DNA of 13,624 nucleotides from Bacillota bacterium (GTDB taxonomy: Bacteria > Bacillota > Clostridia > Christensenellales > UBA1242). Location: the NCBI GenBank assembly GCA_009787915.1, contig WQSK01000023.1:1-13624 (forward strand), written 5' to 3'. Positions 6,455 through 12,303 of this stretch are shown one piece after another; the stretch's first letter is position 1; each line of letters opens with the position of its first letter. The position numbers and the translations under genes were made by a program. The notes under the pieces are model-generated. The model was not told where the DNA came from. It was given only the letters and a program-made list of their open reading frames with translations, and did not search any database.

Positions 6455-6894
6455 CACTCGCCATCCAGATGGACTTCTACTAGGGCTTGGCCGAGGTAAA
6501 AGACGAGGTCTTATAGTACTTCCTATCGTGTTAAATGCATTCCTTAGCCATGAGTCGTTGTTCCCTGTTTCTATTAACACACCATCAGGGAACCCATCGA
6601 AAGGAAGATCAGGCGGAGGAAGGTATCTCTCTGGGTTCTTAGGAATCTTCGGGAATTTAGGTTGCGCGGGTGTAGGTCTTGGCGCAAATATAACCGCTGG
6701 CGCAGGATTACTCGCCCCACCTGTCAGCGTGTTAGTTACAGATGTGGGATTCAAAATAAGATTTGCACCTGTACGTATTACACTCGTCATACCGTTCACA
6801 ATAGTTTGGGCGACATTCCCTACTCCTCGTAGAACGCGCCTGAAAATCATCCCATTTTCATCGATGTTCATTACTGGATTGTTTCCTGCGTAGA
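6449..6894 (-). pseudogene. Orphan RHS tip C (core missing)
   Basis: Homology to the main RHS gene begins sharply at 6894 with the YAGNNPVMNIDENG end of the RHS core. It continues through the head (FRRVLRGVGNVAQTIVNGM, then GANLILNPTSVTNTLTGG) and ASNPAP. The middle is unique and Pro-rich (RPTPAQPKFPKIPKNPERY) and the end is SPSGWRVL. It carries the longest head of the three orphans and is almost identical there to the active gene. No start codon signal precedes it, although an in-frame ATG exists at 6871. It is probably a silent tip cassette. Its stop overlaps partner C by six bases. Confidence 0.75.
6697..6894. repeat. Direct repeat, tip-head copy 1
   Basis: 198 bp collinear with 7601-7798 without gaps and with few mismatches. 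It encodes the constant head shared by tip C and the active RHS gene. Homology stops exactly one base before the -35 of partner gene A. Confidence 0.9.
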
Positions 6895-6923
6895 TTGACT
6901 TATTGTTCTATATCTTATAAAAT
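6895..6923 (+). promoter_or_regulatory. Leaderless promoter of partner gene A
   Basis: TTGACT (6895-6900), 17 bp, TAAAAT (6918-6923), 6 nt, GTG 6930. Confidence 0.7.
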
Positions 6924-6929
6924 AAGTTC

Positions 6930-7349
6930 GTGACCAATAAAATGAAAGCAGAGAAAGCGTTGAAACTTTTGGCGAAGGTACAAATTATCTTTTTAATACT
7001 TGTGCCTGTTAGTTTTGTCTCTTTAATTGTTAGCCTGATTATTGATCTGGATATTCATAGAATAATAAGTTTGGGTATGCTAGCATTTTCTGTGATTACT
7101 TTCGGGCTTTCAGTAAAATTTGTGAAAGCCCAAAAGCAAATCATAGAAAAATATTGTTCAAAGTGCGACACCAAAAATATGGAACTTGTTAATTCGACGA
7201 ATAGACATGTTGGTACTATCGAAAGACAAACGGTAACTCGCCCTGCATATATCTGCGAAAAAATAATAGTCAAGCGTCAATACATATGTTCTGCATGTGG
7301 ATACAACGAAGAAATTTCAGATATGTACATAGGTGGAGAGGCAGAATAG
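6930..7349 (+). CDS. Array partner A: two-TM zinc-ribbon protein paired with the full RHS gene
   Basis: A 139-aa protein with a basic start, membrane segments at about 17-38 and 43-64, CSKC at 76-79 and CSAC at 120-123. The insert between the CxxC pairs is polar, as in partner B, and ends with TRPAYICEKIIVKRQY. The GTG start is set by the leaderless promoter; ATG 6942 in frame is an alternative. It ends exactly one base before the stop of the complete RHS gene coming the other way (7349/7350), so it is the partner of the presently active tip. A small AGAATA/TATTCT inverted repeat spans the junction. If the RHS tip is toxic, this is the first candidate for its immunity protein. Confidence 0.75.
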   Translation: MTNKMKAEKALKLLAKVQIIFLILVPVSFVSLIVSLIIDLDIHRIISLGMLAFSVITFGLSVKFVKAQKQIIEKYCSKCDTKNMELVNSTNRHVGTIERQTVTRPAYICEKIIVKRQYICSACGYNEEISDMYIGGEAE

Positions 7350-9806
7350 TTATATTATTCTCCATCCACTTGTGCTCCGCCACATTCCTTGTCTCTGTTG
7401 TTGTCTTGGTAAAAAGACTCTAGGCATAAATGGCAGGGGCAAGGCATTGTTTACATTTCTGAATGCATTGCTAATACTTTCAGCAACTGTTGGACCACGA
7501 TATCTTTCTGGGCTTACACCTGGAAATCCACCATAGATTTGAGGAAAGTGATCTAATCCATCTATGGGTTTTAACTTATTTGACGGCGGTCCGACTTTTA
7601 CTGGCGCAGGGTTGCTTGCCCCACCAGTCAGCGTGTTAGTTACAGATGTGGGATTCAAAATAAGATTTGCACCTGTACGTATTACACTCGTCATACCGTT
7701 CACAATAGTTTGGGCGACATTCCCTATTCCTCGTAGAACGCGCCTGAAAATCATCCCATTTTCATCGACGTTCATGACAGGATTGTTCCCTGCGTAGATA
7801 TACAAGTTCAACCCGTTCGGAAATGCCACGGTTTGCTCTAGAATAGATATATCATCCATATTCATAAAGCGACCTGTTTCGGGGTCATACCACCTTGTGC
7901 GTAGATAATACTTTCCAATCGTAGCATCGTAAAAATAGCCACGATAGCGGAAACTGTTCAACTCCCCGATGTTCTCAGAGGTTAAATTGTTTACCTCACA
8001 GTTCCCATACGCATCGTAGTTATATTGTGCAACTTTAGTTAAACCTTTTTGAGTTTGTTCTAAAATCGCCACAATATCGTTTTGGATATTTTTGATATAC
8101 CAAAAAGTACGTTCTGATTCGTCTTTGCGCTTCAGTTTAAAGCCAAGCAATTCATCATCACCGTACAAATATTGAATTGTAATCGTGTCACCATTGATTT
8201 CGCGTTCTTCGTCTGTTATAAATCCGTTGCTCCATTTGATTTTTGTCTTGTTGCTACCATGTGTTTTTTCGACCAAAAGACCCGAGCCATTATAGCGAAA
8301 ATCAACATCACCAAATCGGGTCATGTCACGCAAACTCCATCGCACAAGAACATCACGATAAGTTGTTGGATTCCCAATTTCGTCGTACTTGCATTTTTGT
8401 CCGTTAAACGAAATCATTTGGTCGCCAATATACTCGTATTTATTTTGACCACGTTGCAAAATGTTTCCGCTTACATCGTAGGTCATTCTTGTTCCGTTGT
8501 CGTTCACAAGTCGATTTAACTCGTCATATTCATAGTTTTGGAAAACACTTCCATGCTCTTTGGCTCTGACAATATTGCCACATCTGTCATGCTGATGTGA
8601 ATTCTGCATAGTAGTCAAACCCAAACCATATTGGAAACTTACATTGTGCTGATTCATTACCGCGGTTGCCATGCCTCTAGGATTAGACATGTAACAGAAT
8701 GTTTCATTCGAAAATGGTGTCCTCAGTTTTTTGATTCTCCCCATACCATCAAGTTCTTTTTTGACTTCGACATTGTTGTGACTTTGCTCTTGAAGTTGTT
8801 CGGGAGCAAGAAGTTCCCACTGACCTGTTGGGGTACTTCTTTTTTCAACACTCAAAATTTCTCCGCTCTTGGTCGAAGTTGTGCGCATGCTCGCACCGTT
8901 TGCATACGCAGCTTTGACAATATTGCTCTCCACTGATGCTGAAGTTTCGAACTTAACATAAGGCTTTCCGTTGTAAGAAATTGCAACCAAGTTCCCCCAA
9001 TCATCATACTCATATCCAATTTTTGCCGAGTTAGATTTTAGTTCTTTCAAAAATCCATCTTCTTCAACGTATGAAATATCCTTTGCGATTCCACTACCCT
9101 GAGAATTGTTCTCATAACCAAAAATAGTCATCGGGTCTTTACTGTTGTGAAGTGTAAGGCTATTTACTTTGCCAGTATTTTTGTAGGATACTCGCGTTAC
9201 AAGTTCGTCATCGATTATGGTTTTAGCAATTCTATTTTGGTGGTCGTACTGGTATCGAATTGTTTGAGGCTTTTCTTCGCCACTCTCAATTATTTCTTTT
9301 ACGATATTCCCACGGGCATCGCTCTCTTGTGTAATCTTGATCTCGGCTTCCTTAACTTTCACGGGTTTCCCATTAACCTTGTTAAACACAGTTTGTGTGA
9401 CGACCGTTGGTGTTGTCTTAACTACCGTAAGTGTCTTGTCAAAATTTGTATCCATGTCAACTAAGTTTGTATGGTTGTTAATTGCTATACCAACGTGTCC
9501 GTTTGATTCGACTCTCGTTGTGATAATTTCCCCTTCTTTGTTAAGGACATATTTTGTGATAGTTCCTGTTTCTGCTTCAGTTACAACTCTCGAATCACCG
9601 TTGTAAGTAATTGCCAAAATAAGTCGCAGCGGAACATCTGTGTTGACCTTTTGCTTTAGTGCAACACTAACAACTCTTCCCGAATGTTGAGTGGTAACAA
9701 CCTCGACTTTCGCATCGCTCTCTAAAAGTTCAAATGCACCAGTGAACAGATTAATTCGCCCCAGTCCTGTTGCGCCAATCTGGAACTCTATTGTGTTTGT
9801 TTCCAT
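7350..9806 (-). CDS. RHS/YD-repeat protein with variable C-terminal tip
   Basis: An 818-aa protein. The N-terminus (METNTIEFQIGATGLGRINL) has no signal peptide, PAAR or other known trafficking domain. YD repeats follow (YQYDHQNRI, IGYEYDDWGNLVAI, YEYDELNRLV, KYDEIGNPT, YNYDAYGN). The RHS-associated core ends at about 620-682 with RYRGYFYDATIGKYYLRTRW, then YDPETGRFMNMDD and NLYIYAGNNPVMNVDENG. RHS repeats normally form a shell that encloses a C-terminal toxin. The tip (678-818) is short: a hydrophobic head (VAQTIVNGMTSVIRTGANL), GGASNPAP, a Pro/Gly-rich middle, NALPLPFMPRVFLPR and a final SGWRII. I recognise no toxin domain in it. AAGGAG stands 8 nt before ATG 9806, and the leader carries a hairpin. 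The protein is short for an RHS, and no secretion machinery is in view. Confidence 0.92.
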   Translation of the reverse strand: METNTIEFQIGATGLGRINLFTGAFELLESDAKVEVVTTQHSGRVVSVALKQKVNTDVPLRLILAITYNGDSRVVTEAETGTITKYVLNKEGEIITTRVESNGHVGIAINNHTNLVDMDTNFDKTLTVVKTTPTVVTQTVFNKVNGKPVKVKEAEIKITQESDARGNIVKEIIESGEEKPQTIRYQYDHQNRIAKTIIDDELVTRVSYKNTGKVNSLTLHNSKDPMTIFGYENNSQGSGIAKDISYVEEDGFLKELKSNSAKIGYEYDDWGNLVAISYNGKPYVKFETSASVESNIVKAAYANGASMRTTSTKSGEILSVEKRSTPTGQWELLAPEQLQEQSHNNVEVKKELDGMGRIKKLRTPFSNETFCYMSNPRGMATAVMNQHNVSFQYGLGLTTMQNSHQHDRCGNIVRAKEHGSVFQNYEYDELNRLVNDNGTRMTYDVSGNILQRGQNKYEYIGDQMISFNGQKCKYDEIGNPTTYRDVLVRWSLRDMTRFGDVDFRYNGSGLLVEKTHGSNKTKIKWSNGFITDEEREINGDTITIQYLYGDDELLGFKLKRKDESERTFWYIKNIQNDIVAILEQTQKGLTKVAQYNYDAYGNCEVNNLTSENIGELNSFRYRGYFYDATIGKYYLRTRWYDPETGRFMNMDDISILEQTVAFPNGLNLYIYAGNNPVMNVDENGMIFRRVLRGIGNVAQTIVNGMTSVIRTGANLILNPTSVTNTLTGGASNPAPVKVGPPSNKLKPIDGLDHFPQIYGGFPGVSPERYRGPTVAESISNAFRNVNNALPLPFMPRVFLPRQQQRQGMWRSTSGWRII
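7405..7561. repeat. Direct repeat, tip-tail copy 2
   Basis: Matches 5723-5879 over 157 bp. It encodes residues near the C-terminus of the active RHS tip. Confidence 0.85.
7601..7798. repeat. Direct repeat, tip-head copy 2
   Basis: Matches 6697-6894 over 198 bp. It encodes the end of the RHS core and the tip head, so it is a ready substrate for homologous tip exchange. Shorter, more diverged copies of the same head lie at about 5088-5165 (tip D) and 5914-5947 (tip B). Confidence 0.9.
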
Positions 9807-9830
9807 AATTTAATCTCCTTTTATTTTTGT

Positions 9831-9866
9831 CGCAGGAGTAATTTAAAGATAAAAAGACTCCCTGCG
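9831..9866 (-). promoter_or_regulatory. Stem-loop in the RHS leader
   Basis: CGCAGGAGT (9831-9839) and ACTCCCTGCG (9857-9866) form a 9-bp stem with one bulged base and a 17-base AT-rich loop, about 25 nt upstream of the RHS start and its AAGGAG site. No U-tract follows, so a leader structure is more likely than a terminator. I could not place the RHS promoter with confidence between this stem and 9926. Confidence 0.5.
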
Positions 9867-9926
9867 CATTATGCAAACAGTGAGCCCTGGCTATCGAGAT
9901 TATCCAACATTGGGTCTCAGCAAAGG

Positions 9927-10054
9927 TTATTCATTGTTTAATATCCTGCCAAGTTCCTCATTCTCATGAGCAAGGCATTCCAACATGGTATCATACTTTA
10001 CCAAAAGTAGTTCGGTGTGTCGCCAAAAATAATTTTTAACTGCTTTTTATTCAT
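9927..10054 (-). pseudogene. Small broken gene (about 42 aa if the frame is restored)
   Basis: Reading minus from 10038 to the TAA at 9927-9929 gives AVKNYFWRHTELLLVKY followed by DTMLECLAHENEELGRILNNE, which looks like real helical protein. No normal start lies in this frame before a stop. The ATG at 10054 opens MNKK in another frame. One more A in the five-A run (10044-10048 on the T strand) would join both into a 42-aa protein. It could be a gene broken by a homopolymer deletion, a sequencing error, or the C-terminal remnant of a lost gene. No family recognised. Between it and the RHS leader (9867-9926) I see nothing clear. Confidence 0.35.
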
Positions 10055-10089
10055 ACAACAGTCAAGTAAAAATTCAACTGGCAGGAATC

Positions 10090-10163
10090 TGGAGCGGGCG
10101 GAGAGAATCGAACCCTCGAGGTTAGCTTGGAAGGCTAAAGTTTTACCACTAAACTACGCCCGC
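10090..10163 (-). tRNA. tRNA-Gly (anticodon TCC)
   Basis: The minus strand folds into a cloverleaf: acceptor GCGGGCG/CGCCCGC, D-arm GTTT-AGTGGTA-AAAC, anticodon arm TTAGC-CTTCCAA-GCTAA with TCC at the centre, a 4-nt variable loop, and T-arm GAGGG-TTCGATT-CTCTC with one G-T pair. The discriminator base is T, and CCA is encoded at 10092-10090. It decodes GGA/GGG glycine codons. Confidence 0.95.
10155..10163 (-). repeat. 9-bp tRNA 5' end, repeated in the pre-tRNA leader
   Basis: The first nine bases of the tRNA (GCGGGCGTA) occur again at 10201-10209 on the same strand, 46 bp upstream in the leader. Between the copies is a short hairpin, CTTTAC/GTAAAG (10180-10194). Confidence 0.7.
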
Positions 10164-10220
10164 GCGTAGCGGAAGCAAGGTCTTTACGAAGTAAAGTTCT
10201 TACGCCCGCACATGTGAAAA

Positions 10221-10249
10221 ATCATAACTGATGTTGACACGTTTGTCAA
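10221..10249 (-). promoter_or_regulatory. Promoter of tRNA-Gly
   Basis: On minus: TTGACA (10249-10244), 17 bp, TATGAT (10226-10221). Both boxes are near consensus. It predicts a leader of about 50 nt. It overlaps the divergent promoter of the S-4TM gene. Confidence 0.8.
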
Positions 10250-10262
10250 TACATGATATGAC
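10234..10262 (+). promoter_or_regulatory. Promoter of the S-4TM operon
   Basis: TTGACA (10234-10239), 17 bp, TATGAC (10257-10262), then 7 nt to ATG 10270. Its -35 and the tRNA -35 form the palindrome TTGACA-CGTT-TGTCAA. Confidence 0.75.
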
Positions 10263-10269
10263 ATATATA

Positions 10270-11358
10270 ATGATGTTCGACAGACAAAACGACCCAGAAA
10301 ACATTAAGTTAATCCGTGCAAGCATTTACTGCACGAGGATGGAGCGTGGGCTTAAGATGTTGCCTACACTTCTTTCAATAGGTGCGTGTGTTGCGGGTAT
10401 AGCCAACCACTATAACGGATTCATGGACCCATTGTGGTTTGCGTTTATTGCGGGTCTTATTTTGATTATCGACGCGATATTTTTTACTATTGCAAGTCGT
10501 TTTCAACAACTGTCTGCAAGTCTTATGGATATTTATGACCATCGTGTTTATGATATCCCGTCAAACAAGTTAATGACAAAGCCCCTGACCCAAGCCGCGA
10601 TTGATAACTTTTCGCGCCGTGTCAAAGACCGTGGCAAGTTCAAAAACTATTATTGGAACACCAGTGCAGAGAGCACCAAGAGTTATTCAATCTTTTTGAA
10701 CCAACACAAACAGTTCACGAATGAATACAAGTTACTGCAATTTTCACGCCTATACCTGTACACCGCTTGGATTGGTTTCTTGGTCGGTCTTATTGTGATT
10801 TCGTTTATCTTGGACGACACGTTTATTAATACTATTGCGAACATCTTTATTCCGTCCCTTGGTATCATAATGCTGATTGTAAATAGTTTTATCACGTTTG
10901 AAGAAAACCTGTCTGACATCCGAAATTGTTTGGCGAACCTCGATAAAAAGCGCGAAGAACACAACAAGGGTGTTTTGGACCAAAACCTTAGGTCAAATGC
11001 GTTTTTAAGAACCGTCCAAGATTCGGTTTACAAGTTCCGCTCGCAAAACATTACTATTCCTACTTTTGTTTACCTTATGTTTTGTTCTTATGAAAAAGTT
11101 AAAATCCATGAGGAGAAAAAACTTGCTAAAAAGCGTGGCGAGATATTAACCGATTCAGATGTTTTGAAAGCACCGCAAAGAAAGAAAAAAAAGGAAGCAC
11201 GTGCCGCCAAGAAGAGCGCGACAAAAGCAAAACGTGCAACGGCAAAAGCAAACAAAGCGGCTAAAAGGACGTCGAGTAAAACAAGAACTAAATCAAAAAA
11301 ACCTAAATCTACCCCTGCAAAAAAGACGAAAACAACTGCGGCTAAGAAAAAGAGGTAG
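10270..11358 (+). CDS. S-4TM-like membrane protein with histone-H1-like lysine tail
   Basis: A 362-aa protein. The N-terminus (MMFDRQNDPENIKLIRAS), two TM pairs (about 28-75 and 155-205), and the segment VQDSVYKFRSQNITIPTFVY then YEKVK follow the S-4TM family, described as putative pore-forming effectors in nucleotide-second-messenger conflict systems. From about residue 300 a Lys/Ala/Ser/Thr-rich tail runs to the end (KKKKEARAAKKSATKAKRA, ...TPAKKTKTTAAKKKR). This resembles histone-H1-like C-termini, which bind nucleic acid or other polyanions. I know of no such tail as standard in S-4TM. The start is set at ATG 10270 (or 10273) because the upstream in-frame ATG 10231 would run through the -35 and -10. 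The gene after it begins 9 nt later. No CD-NTase is in the window, so the effector role is unproven. Confidence 0.7.
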   Translation: MMFDRQNDPENIKLIRASIYCTRMERGLKMLPTLLSIGACVAGIANHYNGFMDPLWFAFIAGLILIIDAIFFTIASRFQQLSASLMDIYDHRVYDIPSNKLMTKPLTQAAIDNFSRRVKDRGKFKNYYWNTSAESTKSYSIFLNQHKQFTNEYKLLQFSRLYLYTAWIGFLVGLIVISFILDDTFINTIANIFIPSLGIIMLIVNSFITFEENLSDIRNCLANLDKKREEHNKGVLDQNLRSNAFLRTVQDSVYKFRSQNITIPTFVYLMFCSYEKVKIHEEKKLAKKRGEILTDSDVLKAPQRKKKKEARAAKKSATKAKRATAKANKAAKRTSSKTRTKSKKPKSTPAKKTKTTAAKKKR

Positions 11359-11367
11359 AAACCAAAC

Positions 11368-12303
11368 GTGTTGGTACTTTTAGATATTGTAGTTTGTTTG
11401 ATACTCCTTGCGATTCCGTTTATTACTTACGAGGTTAAATCCCGCAAGAACCAAATCGTTGTAAACCGAAAACATATAATTTTGCACCTTTTGGTTGGGT
11501 CGTTTTTTGCATTTACATATATGGCATTTCGCCATTGGCACACACCATGGAGAGCAGGAACTTTTTTGCACGTCTATGCGTTGCTCGCATCATTTGCCAT
11601 GCCATTGGCACTTGCCTATCTTTGCCGAGGAACAGATACCGCACGCACGGTTGCAATAACCATGGCGATGATAATATTGTTGTCACCGCTCTCCCGACCT
11701 ATCTCGGTTCCGTTGCTTAGGGAAATCGACTCTGTCGCTGACCTAGAGCCCGCTTTACCGCTGAACCTATCAAATATATCCGCAATCATTTTTATCATCG
11801 GCATAATCATGAACAGCGGAGTCATCAAAAACTTTATGATAACATTCGGGCTATTCGGAGGCATCATGAACAACGCCATGACATTTTACGTAACAAGTAA
11901 TACCTCCACGTTTTGGACGTATTATATTGCCGAGTCCTATTTTTTGCACGCTTTTCTTATAATCATTCCATTGTTCATGCTTTTGACTGGACAGATTACA
12001 CCGCGAATAAAACACGTTGCAATCAATGCCGCGTGGGTGTTTGTGTACTTTTTATTCTTGGGGTTTTTGTTAAACCCATTGCTAGGGACAAACTTTTTAT
12101 TCACTGCCCCAGTTTATGGGCTCCCAAACCTTGCATCGCCAATAACCATTTTCGGTTCGGGCGTTTATTTGCTTAATATGTTACTGTTGACAATTTTGGT
12201 CGCCGTCGCCGTTGCTGTTTCGTACGGGATTTCATGGGCTACGTATAAATACCTGACCCCATGGTGTAGGAACGAGAAGGTAAAAGATGAAAAACGAGAT
12301 TGA
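11368..12303 (+). CDS. Polytopic membrane protein, YwaF/TMEM164-like
   Basis: A 311-aa protein with about eight membrane segments and almost no soluble loops. The pattern matches the YwaF (TIGR02206)/TMEM164 type of integral membrane protein: an RHWHTPW motif after the second segment, LSNISAIIFIIGIIM in the middle, ESYFLHAFLIIIPLF, and NPLLGTNFLFTAPVYGLP in the C-terminal third, which corresponds to the family's 'GTNYmfl..P'. Family members are poorly characterised; TMEM164 is tied to acyl transfer on ether lipids in animals. The start GTG 11368 lies 9 nt after the S-4TM stop, with only a weak AGAGGT before it. The last 17 bases overlap the kinase gene, so the three genes form one operon. Confidence 0.65.
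   Translation: MLVLLDIVVCLILLAIPFITYEVKSRKNQIVVNRKHIILHLLVGSFFAFTYMAFRHWHTPWRAGTFLHVYALLASFAMPLALAYLCRGTDTARTVAITMAMIILLSPLSRPISVPLLREIDSVADLEPALPLNLSNISAIIFIIGIIMNSGVIKNFMITFGLFGGIMNNAMTFYVTSNTSTFWTYYIAESYFLHAFLIIIPLFMLLTGQITPRIKHVAINAAWVFVYFLFLGFLLNPLLGTNFLFTAPVYGLPNLASPITIFGSGVYLLNMLLLTILVAVAVAVSYGISWATYKYLTPWCRNEKVKDEKRD

Noticed and set aside
6396..6893. Plus-strand frame opposite tip C (and a similar one at 7564-7797)
   Set aside because: They arise from the conserved opposite strand of the tip-head repeat. The minus frame matches the RHS protein.
8172..9606. Several plus-strand reading frames antisense to the RHS gene
   Set aside because: They are shadows of a well-supported RHS frame, rich in Cys, Phe and His, with no family resemblance.
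10231..10269. Upstream in-frame ATG at 10231 as start of the S-4TM gene
   Set aside because: It would place the strong TTGACA -35 and the -10 inside the coding region. ATG 10270 follows the -10 and gives the expected family N-terminus.
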